From an uncultured Armatimonadota bacterium (lineage in GTDB: Bacteria; Armatimonadota; Fimbriimonadia; Fimbriimonadales; Fimbriimonadaceae), in NCBI GenBank assembly GCA_903927025.1, contig CAIYLG010000013.1, positions 124,001-188,000 on the forward strand: a DNA stretch of 64,000 bases. The letters are read 5' to 3'. A model generated the notes under the pieces. That model was not told the DNA's origin. It searched no databases and worked only from the letters and a program-made list of their open reading frames with translations. Within the stretch, counting starts at the first letter, position 1. Every line of letters begins with the position of its first letter. Shown here one piece after another: positions 26,843 to 35,406 of the stretch. A program made the position numbers and the translations under genes.

Positions 26843-27121
26843 TTAAGCGCGGGTGATGTACATAGCCGCTATGACCACGATAGCCACTCCAAAACCAACC
26901 AAGTTGTAAACAAGGATGGCCGTCTTCGTCGACTTGCCAGTTTTCCCATTGAATTGGTAGCCACAGGCCTGACACTTGGTCAGGGTCATCATCGCGGGGC
27001 CAAGGGCGCCGCCCCACCAGGTGTATCGCACTCGTTTACCGGCCGGTTGCCCACATTCTGGACACGGTTCGGCATCCTTCATGGTCAGATTGGGTCGAGG
27101 ATAGTTGGACTGCATGCTCAT
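26843..27121 (-). CDS. Small zinc-ribbon membrane protein
   Basis: About 92 residues from ATG 27121. CPECGQ and, 30 residues later, CQACGYQFNGKTGK form a four-Cys zinc ribbon. One C-terminal membrane helix follows (ILVYNLVGFGVAIVVIAAMYI). This is a common arrangement of small tail-anchored zinc-ribbon proteins with no assigned role. Start is uncertain: ATG 27115 and 27082 are in frame and none has an SD. Confidence 0.7.
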   Translation of the reverse strand: MSMQSNYPRPNLTMKDAEPCPECGQPAGKRVRYTWWGGALGPAMMTLTKCQACGYQFNGKTGKSTKTAILVYNLVGFGVAIVVIAAMYITRA

Positions 27122-27229
27122 AACAGGAATCAATTTTAAGGCATCCAAGCTTAATTGCGGGTATGCGTCACTTCCGACGCTCACGATTCGTAGCCAACAG
27201 CTGGCGTGTGGCTCCAAAGCGAATCCACC

Positions 27230-27757
27230 CTACCAACAGGGAAAATCCCTGCAGTACTTCTCCCACAGATCCCCTTCAGGCGGTGGCGGCGTCGATGTGG
27301 GAGCAAGAACCGCTCGCTGGAGGTGAATTTGACCTGCGTGGTAGGCATCATGCTGAATCACCATGGCAATCAGCTTCCATGCTGGGATAAGCGACCCGTC
27401 AAACCGTGGTCTGGGCTCATCTAGATTCTCAATCTTGGACCAGGAGTTCATCCAGTACTCGTGAGATTCACCCAACCACCCCACGACAGCGTCCAAATTG
27501 GGCCAAAGGGAGTCGATCTTGAGAGAGAGTTCGCGCCAGCGAACGTCTGTATCCCGGAATCCGACACTGCCGTAGATGATTTTTCCGTTGGCAACGTGCG
27601 CGATCTGGCTAAGGATGGATCCCTCACTGTGAAGGTACTCATTCGGCTGTAAGTTGACCAACGCCCACGAAAGCCCCTCTGACAAGCCATCGATAGACTC
27701 GCGAAACGAATCCCAGGCAAGGTTCGAGAGTTGGATCAAGGTATCGCGATCAGCCAT
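27230..27757 (-). CDS. DinB family protein
   Basis: 175 residues from ATG 27757 (MADRDTLIQLSNLAW). The four-helix DinB layout is clear: LQPNEYLHSEGSILSQIAHVANG with the first metal His, GSLIPAWKLIAMVIQHDAYH with the second pair (QHDAYHAGQ), and a terminal helix. TATAAT stands 7 bases before the ATG, so a leaderless mRNA is likely and the longer frame to 27799 is not used. It is one of four DinB loci in the window. Confidence 0.85.
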   Translation of the reverse strand: MADRDTLIQLSNLAWDSFRESIDGLSEGLSWALVNLQPNEYLHSEGSILSQIAHVANGKIIYGSVGFRDTDVRWRELSLKIDSLWPNLDAVVGWLGESHEYWMNSWSKIENLDEPRPRFDGSLIPAWKLIAMVIQHDAYHAGQIHLQRAVLAPTSTPPPPEGDLWEKYCRDFPCW

Positions 27758-28090
27758 CCTGCGAATTATACGAAGTTCGGCTCTGCCGGCTGGTGGCAAT
27801 CATAGGCACAGCCAGAACACCTTTACAGAGTCTATTGCTGACTCCCGAAGGAACCGAGTCAAAACCTTTTGGTGAGGTCCACCTTTCTCACAGATCGCAC
27901 CGAGAATGGTGCGGCTCCAGTAAAGAAACCCATCCATACCAAACCACGGAAGTTCTCGGCGTGAACCGGAGGGACCTATATTCGGAACAAGAGGCTCCGC
28001 TCCAAGGTCGTATCGGCACAGTTCCTAGACGTTTGTCTCGCCGATTAGAAGGCCCGAACAATTCGCCTTGGAAGGAAAAGGAAAGTAAGC
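27758..28090. other. Divergent intergenic region
   Basis: 333 bases between the DinB gene (minus) and the CuAO-N gene (plus). It contains the TATAAT of the DinB gene (27765-27770). I see no other element or credible ORF. Confidence 0.5.
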
Positions 28091-29170
28091 ATGACAGTAG
28101 TCAAAACAATCTCTCTCGCCGCCTTGGCATTTGCCACAGTCGCGATAAGAGCCCAAACCGACCAGAGTGAAATTCGAGTCGTCATCGACGGTCAACCCCT
28201 ACAATTTACAGATCGTCAGCCCATGGAAGCCGACGGCAGAATCCTCGTCCCGCTTCGAGGCATCTTTGAACGGCTGGGAGCATCAGTTGATTGGGATCGA
28301 TCCAGCCAGACGATCATGGCAACCAAGAATGGACTGCGCGTGAAGCTCTCTATTGGTCAACTCGACGCAATGGTGAATGGCAACAACGTGCATATGGATG
28401 TCGCGGCAGCCCTCGTTGGCGGCACAACTATGGTCCCCCTTCGCTTTGTTAGTGAGGCCCTCGGCGGTTATGTCAACTGGGACCAGGCGAACCATGAAGT
28501 CAGCATTACTTCATCCACTGAATACAATCTCCACAAGCGAGATGGCGACAATGCGCAGCCTCCACCCAGGCAGGAACGCCCCCCTCAGCAGACTCGTCCA
28601 CAACCATCCCGGCCCGCTTTCAGCGTCATCGCCGTAGACACCGTCATTCCATTTAGTCTGACCACTCGTCTGTCGTCCTTCAACGCCCATGTCGGGGACG
28701 AGTTCACGGCTACCCTCGCAACCAACGGCGAGAATCGATACCTCGGACTGCCGAAAGGAACAGAGGTTGTAGGTTCCGTCACATTCGTTCGGAGACAGCA
28801 TGACAGGCAGCCTGGAATCATTGAACTGACATTCGATCACCTTGTCCTGCCTGACGGTCAGAATCTCCCAGTCGATGGCCGGTTGATCGGCCTGGATGCC
28901 AATAGCGTCACGAGAAAGACAAACGGTGCGACGATGTCTAGAAATACCCCGCAAACTGGTCGAGTCGTATTCGCCGGATACGGGGTCGGGTCAGGACTCA
29001 TTGTGGGAATCCATACCAAAGATCACCTCGAAGAAGGAACCATCGGCGGATTTCTTGAAGGCACCCTAAGTGCCAGGCAGCGTGAGCAGCAGTTGAGAGA
29101 CGTTGAGCTGCGCCCAGGAACGGGCATCGGCCTGCGACTGTATGAGGAACTAAAGGTCCCCAGAAGATAG
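28091..29170 (+). CDS. Copper amine oxidase N-terminal domain protein, secreted
   Basis: 359 residues, signal peptide ending AIRA. Residues about 27-140 hold a CuAO-N-like domain (known from many Gram-positive and Armatimonadota surface proteins): RVVIDGQPLQF, RILVPLRGIFERLGASVDWD and TMVPLRFVSEALGGYVNWD. A Pro/Gln/Arg linker follows (about 155-175), then a beta-rich domain (FSLTTRLSSFNAHVGDEF, KGTEVVGSVTFVRR). There is no catalytic amine oxidase domain, so the N-domain likely works in wall binding or assembly. A strong purine-rich ribosome site (AAGGAAAG) precedes the ATG. Confidence 0.85.
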   Translation: MTVVKTISLAALAFATVAIRAQTDQSEIRVVIDGQPLQFTDRQPMEADGRILVPLRGIFERLGASVDWDRSSQTIMATKNGLRVKLSIGQLDAMVNGNNVHMDVAAALVGGTTMVPLRFVSEALGGYVNWDQANHEVSITSSTEYNLHKRDGDNAQPPPRQERPPQQTRPQPSRPAFSVIAVDTVIPFSLTTRLSSFNAHVGDEFTATLATNGENRYLGLPKGTEVVGSVTFVRRQHDRQPGIIELTFDHLVLPDGQNLPVDGRLIGLDANSVTRKTNGATMSRNTPQTGRVVFAGYGVGSGLIVGIHTKDHLEEGTIGGFLEGTLSARQREQQLRDVELRPGTGIGLRLYEELKVPRR

Positions 29171-29192
29171 GTGATTGTCCCTCTCGCAAAGT

Positions 29193-29225
29193 GGGCAAGC
29201 TCGGCTCGTACGAGCAACCTGCCCG
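29193..29225. terminator. Nested dyad downstream of CuAO-N gene
   Basis: GCTCGTACGAGC (29204-29215) is a 12-bp palindrome, flanked by GGGCA and TGCCC that can pair around it. It lies just after the CuAO-N stop and may be a terminator or an operator for the next gene. Confidence 0.35.
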
Positions 29226-29380
29226 CTCTGCCACCGGGGAGGCTTTTCATCGTCAAGAAGCCCGACCCTCTTTGCTTCCAGGTTTCGTGTTCAGAGCCGA
29301 TTCTTCACTCGAAGCTGACATGCCCGAGCACCACTCTCAGCGGCAAAGCCAAGACCATTAGAGGGATACTTCTGGGTCAT

Positions 29381-29947
29381 ATGCCACGCCCTCCCTATTC
29401 GCTGCTTTGCGTTTCAGGCAGTCTGCGCTCACCTTCCTATTGCCTCTCGACCTGCAGAGCCATTCACGCAATTGCAGATGCGGCAGAGTTCCAGGTTGAG
29501 ATCGCAGATCCACGGGAGCTTAATCTGCCAATTTACGAACCAGACTTCAGGTTGGAAGACTACACGGTTAAGCAAGAAGGTATCGAGCGGCTTGCCGCCG
29601 CCTACCGAAAGGCAGATGCCATGGTTTGGGTAAGCCCAACCTACCACGGCACCGTAAGTGGAGTGTTCAAAAACATGCTTGATTTTGCGGAGCTGCTGAG
29701 TCGTGATGATCGGCCGTACTTCCAAGGTCGTCCCGTTGGATTGATCGCAATCAACGACTCCACCCCATTTGCGGCAATGCGAGACTGCGCAAGAGAACTG
29801 CGAGCTTGGCTCGCTCCAACCCATATTGAATTGAGTCAGAGTGACTTCTCTGCGGAGGGAACGCTTTCATCGACTAAGTCGCTCAATCGAGTTTCGCGGC
29901 TGCTTGGGGAGCTGTCCACATTCGTCCATGCCCATTCGCCGTCGTAA
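29381..29947 (+). CDS. NADPH-dependent FMN reductase family protein
   Basis: 188 residues from ATG 29381. The flavodoxin-like motifs are present: LLCVSGSLRSPSY (phosphate loop for FMN), ADAMVWVSPTYHGTVSGVFKN (flavin contact), and RPVGLIAIND. These enzymes reduce FMN, azo dyes or quinones with NAD(P)H in the cytoplasm. The frame is open to 29171, but the conserved start lies at 29381. Confidence 0.85.
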   Translation: MPRPPYSLLCVSGSLRSPSYCLSTCRAIHAIADAAEFQVEIADPRELNLPIYEPDFRLEDYTVKQEGIERLAAAYRKADAMVWVSPTYHGTVSGVFKNMLDFAELLSRDDRPYFQGRPVGLIAINDSTPFAAMRDCARELRAWLAPTHIELSQSDFSAEGTLSSTKSLNRVSRLLGELSTFVHAHSPS

Positions 29948-30172
29948 GCAGAAACACATCAAAGGTGGTGGCCATTCCGTGCTTTGGCTGGGAAGCCTAA
30001 CAGTGCTTGCCTCCATCTCCAACCTCTCGCCATTCACCAGACAGCAGCCGCCAGATTTGCGCGTTGGGGCATGTCTCCCGGATCATCTCCTCACCACGGT
30101 CAGCAAGACCTGAATACGATATTCAATCGCCCAGATCAACCAGACCCCGAACTCCTGTTAAGATGGTGCGAG

Positions 30173-31276
30173 ATGGGAATTAAGGCAATTCGGGCTTATC
30201 AGGTTGACCTACCGCTGTTTGAAGGAAGCTACAACTGGTCGGGCGGGAAATCGGTGTCGGTGTTCGACAGCACTGTCATCGAGGTGGAGACTACTGAGGG
30301 CATCACTGGATGGGGAGAAGTCTGTCCGCTTGGTCCTTTTTATCTACCCGCCTTTGCTGCCGGCGTGCGCGCTGGGCTTAAGGAGCTTGGACCTCACCTC
30401 ATCGGCTATGATGCCTGCGAAATTGGTGTCCTGAATCAGCGGATGGATGCCGCGCTGCAGGGCCACCCCTATGTGAAGTCTGGAATCGACATGGCGTGCT
30501 GGGACATCCTCGGCAAGGCCGCGGGATTGCCGGTTTGCACCCTGCTGGGAGGACGATCTGGTGAAGACATCACGCTTTATCGAGCCATTTCTCAGGAGTC
30601 ACCAGAAGAAATGGCGGGCAAGGTTGCAAAGTATCGCGCGGAGGGATACCGGCGATTTCAGCTAAAGGTTGGTGGCGATCCAGACATCGATATTCAGCGG
30701 ATTCACGCAGTAGCCGCAAAGCTTGAACCCGGAGATCGGTTGGTAGCAGACGCCAACACAGGATGGTCGCTCCATGAGGCGATGCGAGTGGTGCTTGCAG
30801 TGAGGGATGTTGACGTTTACATCGAACAGCCTTGCCGCACATACGAAGAGTGTCTCAGCGTCCGTCGCCACACGAATCACCCGTTTGTCCTCGACGAGAA
30901 CATCGACTCGCTCGAAATGCTGATGCGAGCTCAGCGGGAATTGGCGATGGACGTGGTCAATATCAAAATCAGCAAGCTCGGCGGCATCACCAAGGCGCGC
31001 CAAGTGCGAGATCTCTGCGTCTCATTGGGTATCGCGATGACGATTGAAGACAGTTGGGGAGGGGACATCGTCACCGCCGCCGTTGCGCACCTGGCGCACA
31101 GCACGCCTGAGGCCAGCCGCTTTACATCGACCGACTTCAACAGCTATGTGACCGTGAGCATCGCTGAGGGTGCTCCTCAGCGCGTGAACGGAAAGATGAG
31201 CGCTTCCCTAACCCCAGGGCTTGGGATCACTCCGAGGCTCGACGTGCTGGGAGACTGCGTTGTTGAGGTGTCCTGA
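30173..31276 (+). CDS. Mandelate racemase/muconate lactonizing enzyme family (enolase superfamily)
   Basis: 367 residues from ATG 30173. The N-terminal capping domain ([13 protein letters not shown] ... [12 protein letters not shown]) is followed by the barrel with all metal ligands: [11 protein letters not shown] (Lys165), [10 protein letters not shown] (Asp193), VYIEQP (Glu218), LDENID (Asp241, Glu242) and [10 protein letters not shown] (Lys265, Lys268). The [11 protein letters not shown] motif and the Lys pair resemble cis-3-hydroxy-L-proline dehydratase-type members, but substrate calling in this superfamily is unsafe. It ends 17 bases from the converging nitroreductase gene. Confidence 0.88.
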   Translation: MGIKAIRAYQVDLPLFEGSYNWSGGKSVSVFDSTVIEVETTEGITGWGEVCPLGPFYLPAFAAGVRAGLKELGPHLIGYDACEIGVLNQRMDAALQGHPYVKSGIDMACWDILGKAAGLPVCTLLGGRSGEDITLYRAISQESPEEMAGKVAKYRAEGYRRFQLKVGGDPDIDIQRIHAVAAKLEPGDRLVADANTGWSLHEAMRVVLAVRDVDVYIEQPCRTYEECLSVRRHTNHPFVLDENIDSLEMLMRAQRELAMDVVNIKISKLGGITKARQVRDLCVSLGIAMTIEDSWGGDIVTAAVAHLAHSTPEASRFTSTDFNSYVTVSIAEGAPQRVNGKMSASLTPGLGITPRLDVLGDCVVEVS

Positions 31277-31292
31277 ACTAACTAACCCACAC

Positions 31293-32420
31293 CTAGGGCC
31301 AAAGGATGACGTCATCGACTGATCTCCGATAGGACGACGGCATCGCGTCGGCGTACCCAAATCGGAGAAGCAGCTGCGGCAGAGTTTTTCCAAAACCGAA
31401 TGCGCTTCGAAAATGGCCCCGAACCTCTGGAACCTCGTTGGGTTGGTTGAGAAAGGCTGACTTGATGTTCATCGAAGTCATCTTGAGCGCTAGCCGCTCA
31501 TAAACCTGACCAGTTCGAACCCAAGACGCCTTGTCCTCGCTGGTGGAGGCAATTGCTAACGCTCCCGAAGAACTTCTGAGCTTCGTCGCATCCATGTCAA
31601 CTTGCTGGTTCGGAGCCATGTTGCCCAAGACTTTCTGCCCAATCCAGCGGGGTACCTGCAGACTTCCCATACACCCTGAGTACAACCCATCCATCGAGGC
31701 CAAGGCTTCCCGCTTGTCGAACCGAATCCATCGAGTCAGTTCGTCCAGAAAGGGCTTGTCTTCAAATTGACTGAGATTGCCCACGCTGACAAACTCCAAA
31801 ACCTTTTCAATATCAGAGTGGCTTTCGAACGCGCGCAACGAAATGCCTTCCTCAAGGGGAGTTGACAGCAGGTGCCTCATGTCAGCCGCCCCGACCCTAC
31901 TACCGTCATATTCGAACCGCGTATTCTGCCTAAAGGGAATTGAGGAGAACAGCTTCCCTTCCTCCGGTTTTCTCGGAATCAGGCTGACCGTAATGACATC
32001 ACTGGCTTTCGGGTAAGTGATCTCCGGGTCAAGTCCGACTTTGCGAGCCGCTATACAAAGGTTTTCAAGCGCGCAGCCGAGACTGATCCATAGTTCGCGG
32101 TCATGTGGGTCTACCGCCGGGAGACGACGGGATCGATCCGGTTGAATTTGGATCACATGATTTGCGACGGAGAAGATCCAAGGCTGGGCATTATGCCCAC
32201 TTGCCGCCAAGGTGGCGAATCGAATCAATTCGCGCATCAAAGGATCCCCTTTTGCTCGAACTTGAAGGGGCATCCGAACCTTAGCTGCTGGAGCACTTCC
32301 GTTTAGCCATGGAGCCAATTCATACAGCACGTAAGCACCAGCAGCGCCGCCAATCACGGCACCCGCAGTTTTTATGAATCGTGTTCGCGTCAGGTGTTCC
32401 GGCAGACTATTCTTCTTCAT
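31293..32420 (-). CDS. Acg-type nitroreductase family protein
   Basis: About 375 residues from ATG 32420. TRTRFIKTAGAVIGGAAGAY is a membrane-anchor or Tat-like segment. The body has FATLAASGHNAQPWIFSV, the FMN-binding start of the Acg branch, RELWISLGCALENLCIAA, and SGALAIAST with a terminal PQLLLRFGYA, the usual nitroreductase end. Acg proteins in mycobacteria bind FMN and may only store it. The frame extends to 32525 but the added residues look non-coding. Confidence 0.8.
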   Translation of the reverse strand: MKKNSLPEHLTRTRFIKTAGAVIGGAAGAYVLYELAPWLNGSAPAAKVRMPLQVRAKGDPLMRELIRFATLAASGHNAQPWIFSVANHVIQIQPDRSRRLPAVDPHDRELWISLGCALENLCIAARKVGLDPEITYPKASDVITVSLIPRKPEEGKLFSSIPFRQNTRFEYDGSRVGAADMRHLLSTPLEEGISLRAFESHSDIEKVLEFVSVGNLSQFEDKPFLDELTRWIRFDKREALASMDGLYSGCMGSLQVPRWIGQKVLGNMAPNQQVDMDATKLRSSSGALAIASTSEDKASWVRTGQVYERLALKMTSMNIKSAFLNQPNEVPEVRGHFRSAFGFGKTLPQLLLRFGYADAMPSSYRRSVDDVILWP

Positions 32421-32542
32421 CTCGATTCCGTTGGACTCTCGTATCGGGAAATCGATCCATGGTTGGGAAATATAGTTGGAGTTATCTCCTGGGATAGAGC
32501 GATCCATCTGCGTTTGCACGTTCAAGATGCGTAGCTTGAAGT

Positions 32543-33268
32543 GTGTCTTCCCTGAAACTGCTTAGCGAACTCCCATCCAATGAGATCGTTCTTCCTTCGA
32601 ATCAGGATGGGTGCGACTCCATTCCGGACGTGGCCAGCACGTACCTCCGCCACGCAATTGGCAATGCGAGTCCTCTGCGCTCATCGGTTCGTCTCGAGAT
32701 GACCGGAGAGATCAAGCTCAAGAAGTGGCTTCCGTTTACAGCGACTCAAGTGGTTAGGGTTGACCGAGGATTTGTCTGGAGTGCCAAGGTAAAAACCGGT
32801 CTGGCATTCATCCGCGGATTTGATCAGTTCATTGATGGCGTTGGAGAGATGCGATGGAAGCTTTTTGGCCTTATCCCAGTCATGAGCGGGAAGGGTCCGG
32901 ACATATCTCGTTCAGCGGGTGACCGGTACGCCATCGAACGCGTTCTATTGCCCTCAGCGTTTTGTCGACACGAAGTGAGATGGACGGGTGATGCAATCGC
33001 TCTCACAGTAGAGGCACCTGGAGTTTCACCGATCACGCTCGGCCTCGATTCTTCCGGCCGTGTGGTTTCGGTTTCGATGCTGCGGTGGGGCAACCCTGAT
33101 GGCGGAACGTTTGGCATGTTTCCGTTTGGCGGCTATGTCGATTCGGAGACGACATGGGACGGCTACACGATCCCATCCCGGCTCCGAATCGGCTGGTTCT
33201 TCGGCTCCGATCGGTTTGAGGAAGGCGAGTTCTTCCGAGCGACGATCACTCATGCTGCGTTCAAATGA
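32543..33268 (+). CDS. Hypothetical protein, DUF6544/DUF6920-like
   Basis: 241 residues from GTG 32543, divergent from the nitroreductase. Motifs recall the DUF6544/6920 group: VRLEMTGEIKLKKWLPFTA, VVRVDRGFVWSAKV, GPDISRSAGDRYAIE, and FGGYVDSETTWDGYTIPS. No signal peptide or membrane helix. The fold may be a LolA-like half barrel, by analogy only. It could cooperate with the divergent oxidoreductase, but nothing else supports this. Confidence 0.65.
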   Translation: MSSLKLLSELPSNEIVLPSNQDGCDSIPDVASTYLRHAIGNASPLRSSVRLEMTGEIKLKKWLPFTATQVVRVDRGFVWSAKVKTGLAFIRGFDQFIDGVGEMRWKLFGLIPVMSGKGPDISRSAGDRYAIERVLLPSAFCRHEVRWTGDAIALTVEAPGVSPITLGLDSSGRVVSVSMLRWGNPDGGTFGMFPFGGYVDSETTWDGYTIPSRLRIGWFFGSDRFEEGEFFRATITHAAFK

Positions 33269-33352
33269 TGAGACAGCGCAACACCGAGGAAGATTCCAGC
33301 CAGCAACACAATGTTGTGATACCACGACACAACCAAGCTTATAATGAGGTTC

Positions 33353-33760
33353 ATGCAGGCTCCAAACCCAAACTGGAACACCCCACCGAATCCAGGGCGT
33401 TCTAGTGCCAAAAACGCGTGGATGATCGGCTTGGGATTGCTTGGCTCAATCACCCTACTATTCTGCCTCATGGGTGTTTTTGCCGCAATGCGGCTGGGCT
33501 TAAGCGATGCATTCTCGTGCAGCAGCTATATGACAAAGGGTGAATACAAGAAGGCGATTCCACCCTGTCGAGCGGCAGCGCTCAAGCTTCCTCGCTCGGG
33601 TGCGGCTCACAACCAGCTAGCCTGGTGCCTCACGCTTGATGGCCAGGTTAAAGAGGGACTCGTCGAAGCAACTATGGCGGTTGCCCTCCAGCCCAATCGA
33701 ACCCACTATGACACCCTCGCCATGGCACTTGCCCTCTCAGGGAAAGCAAGGAGGCCATGA
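33353..33760 (+). CDS. TPR membrane protein, proximal part (frameshift-split)
   Basis: 135 residues from ATG 33353. TATAAT ends 7 bases before it and overlaps the earlier ATG 33344, so 33353 is the likely leaderless start. One membrane helix (WMIGLGLLGSITLLFCLMGVF) is followed by TPR helices KGEYKKAIPPCRAAALKL and GAAHNQLAWCLTLDGQVKEGL. The frame ends in mid-TPR with KARRP and a TGA that overlaps the ATG of the next frame (ATGA). The next frame resumes the TPR. See 33757-33948. Confidence 0.7.
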   Translation: MQAPNPNWNTPPNPGRSSAKNAWMIGLGLLGSITLLFCLMGVFAAMRLGLSDAFSCSSYMTKGEYKKAIPPCRAAALKLPRSGAAHNQLAWCLTLDGQVKEGLVEATMAVALQPNRTHYDTLAMALALSGKARRP

Positions 33761-33948
33761 ACATCGAAACCGAGCATGTTATGGTGAACGGAAGCGTTGG
33801 CACCGTCCCAGAGCGCGTCACCCTAGGCATGGTCTACTACGCATCGGGACGCAAAGTGGAAGCCAGGGAACAGTGGGAAATCGCGCGGAAGAGCACGAAC
33901 ATACAGGCGAGAAAGCTCGCCGAGGATTTTGAGGCGAAGTATCCGTAG
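33757..33948 (+). pseudogene. TPR protein, distal part in a shifted frame
   Basis: 63 residues in another frame; upstream of its ATG that frame reads ESKEAM, which would complete the broken helix of the previous ORF after a one-base slip in the GGGAAAG stretch. It carries one more TPR (VTLGMVYYASGRKVEAREQW). AAGGAGG lies only 2 bases before the ATG. It is either the tail of a gene split by loss of one G, a coupled small gene, or a product of frameshifting. Loss of one base is the simplest reading. Confidence 0.6.
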
Positions 33949-34449
33949 CAACCCTTTCCAGCGGATCCTATTCGCACGCGCCTACCGAGACCGCGACTCA
34001 CGAATTCCGGCATGGCCTGCAACGGCATGAATTGAGGGGTCTAGTAGTCCAAGTTCGCGCCGAAATCCGGAATCCGATCGGCATTTCGGGATGACTGAGT
34101 TGCCCGCCTTGCTTGAAGACACTGCTGGAGTAGTAGAGAACCCGATAGCCAGTTTTCATAGTTTCCATCAGCGTTGTTTGCGGTTCAGGAACACCGCCAA
34201 AGGGCACACTCAAAAACGGCTTCGACCAGAGTTTCCCTTAAGCCATCACTGTGAGCGAGAGCTAAAGTTGATACCAGGCTTTCTCTCGCTCAGAGTAATG
34301 GCTGAGCCCTGCGGCATGCTGAACCCGACGTGTCGCGATTGCGTGCTTCTAACTTGCGAGAACCTACGATAGCCGGGTTGAAATCCCTATTTTAATAGGG
34401 TCTGATCGACCGGGCTCCCACCGGAACGAGCCTGCACCAACTTGTCCGG
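33949..34449. other. Intergenic region with dispersed repeat element B
   Basis: 500 bases without an accepted gene. A minus-strand frame (33998-34213) has some protein-like composition (TGYRVLYYSSSVFKQGG) but no start, no partner and no recognisable domain, and could be a remnant. Element B lies at 34359-34420. Confidence 0.5.
34359..34420 (+). repeat. Dispersed repeat element B, copy 2
   Basis: Begins AGAACCTACGATAGCCGGGT and ends CGACCGGGCTCCCA. It matches 12815-12876 along its length. The middle forms a CCCTAT-TTTA-ATAGGG hairpin (34385-34400), where copy 1 has a different, weaker fold. Confidence 0.6.
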
Positions 34450-35310
34450 CTACAGCGCTTTGCCGTAGAGGGCAAGCAACCGTGACCAGGCTCTTTCTGC
34501 CTTTGGCTCGTTGTAGACCGAGGAGTCGGGAGGGCACCAGCCGTGGGCGGCGCCTTCGTAGACTTCGATCTCAGCTGACAGCTTCGCCTTCGCAAAGGTT
34601 TCCTTCAGCGTGACCTTATCGTTGGGTGCACGCTCATCGTCATTGGCAGCGATGGCGACAAGGAATTTCGCCCTGCTCTTGGCCGCTTCCAGGTGCGGAC
34701 TGTTTTCGGTAGCCGCCACCAACCCTCCACCATGGAAAGTAGCCACGGCCCCTACACGCTCCGACACCGCGGCGGCGGTGCGGAATGCCATCGGGCCACC
34801 CATGCAGTAACCCTGGGTGCCGATCTTGCGATGAGTGTTCACGGAAGGCTGACTATCGAGCCAAGCGATGAACGCCTTCGCGTCGGTGAACTCTGTGGCT
34901 TCAGTGAGACTCCTCGCCAAAGGCATGAGATCCTTGATGGCAGTTGCGGTGCCGGCGGCGGCGGTCGGCGCCTTTTGAATGCGATAGAACGGGTTGACGA
35001 CCAACACCGCATAGCCAGATTCTGCGAGGCGCTTGCCCATCTGCCGGAAGGCGGGGCGAAGGCCGAAGATATCGGGCCAGATCAAGATGCCAGGAGCATG
35101 CCCTCTGGACGGATGGACGAAGTAGCAGTCGGCGGTTCCGTCTGGAGTCGTGATCGTGACTTCAGATTCGGTCACCGTGGCAGCGTTGGCGACGCCAGGA
35201 AGCATCATCGCCACGCCGGCACCCAACATCACACCAAACTGGCGCCGCGTCACGAGGCCGCGCCGCTCAAAGTCTTTCAAGTCGTCGTCGAAATGGTCCT
35301 GATCGCACAT
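34450..35310 (-). CDS. Dienelactone hydrolase family protein, Tat-exported
   Basis: 286 residues. The N terminus has the twin-arginine motif TRRQFGVMLGAGVAM and a cleavage site near VANA. The catalytic triad of dienelactone hydrolases is complete: Cys in GTQGYCMGGPM, Asp in AANDDERA and His in EGAAHGWCPP. ILIWPDIFGLRPAFRQM is the conserved oxyanion part. It should hydrolyse lactones or esters in the periplasm. TAAGAT stands 6 bases before the ATG, so leaderless transcription is likely. Confidence 0.88.
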   Translation of the reverse strand: MCDQDHFDDDLKDFERRGLVTRRQFGVMLGAGVAMMLPGVANAATVTESEVTITTPDGTADCYFVHPSRGHAPGILIWPDIFGLRPAFRQMGKRLAESGYAVLVVNPFYRIQKAPTAAAGTATAIKDLMPLARSLTEATEFTDAKAFIAWLDSQPSVNTHRKIGTQGYCMGGPMAFRTAAAVSERVGAVATFHGGGLVAATENSPHLEAAKSRAKFLVAIAANDDERAPNDKVTLKETFAKAKLSAEIEVYEGAAHGWCPPDSSVYNEPKAERAWSRLLALYGKAL

Positions 35311-35406
35311 GTGTATATCTTACGGCAGGTCACGAATCTTTGTTGGCGCACTGTCAATTTCTCCGAGCAACAGACCGATTGGAATGCTCCGAAATTTCAT
35401 TCAGCC

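Noticed and set aside
33738-33760. Programmed -1 frameshift heptamer in the split TPR gene
   Set aside because: GGGAAAG is present but not in the zero-frame phase X-XXY-YYZ, so classical slippage is not supported. A lost base is more likely.
33998-34213. Minus-strand frame with protein-like stretch before the dienelactone hydrolase gene end
   Set aside because: No start signal, no recognisable domain and no homolog in the window; at most a remnant.
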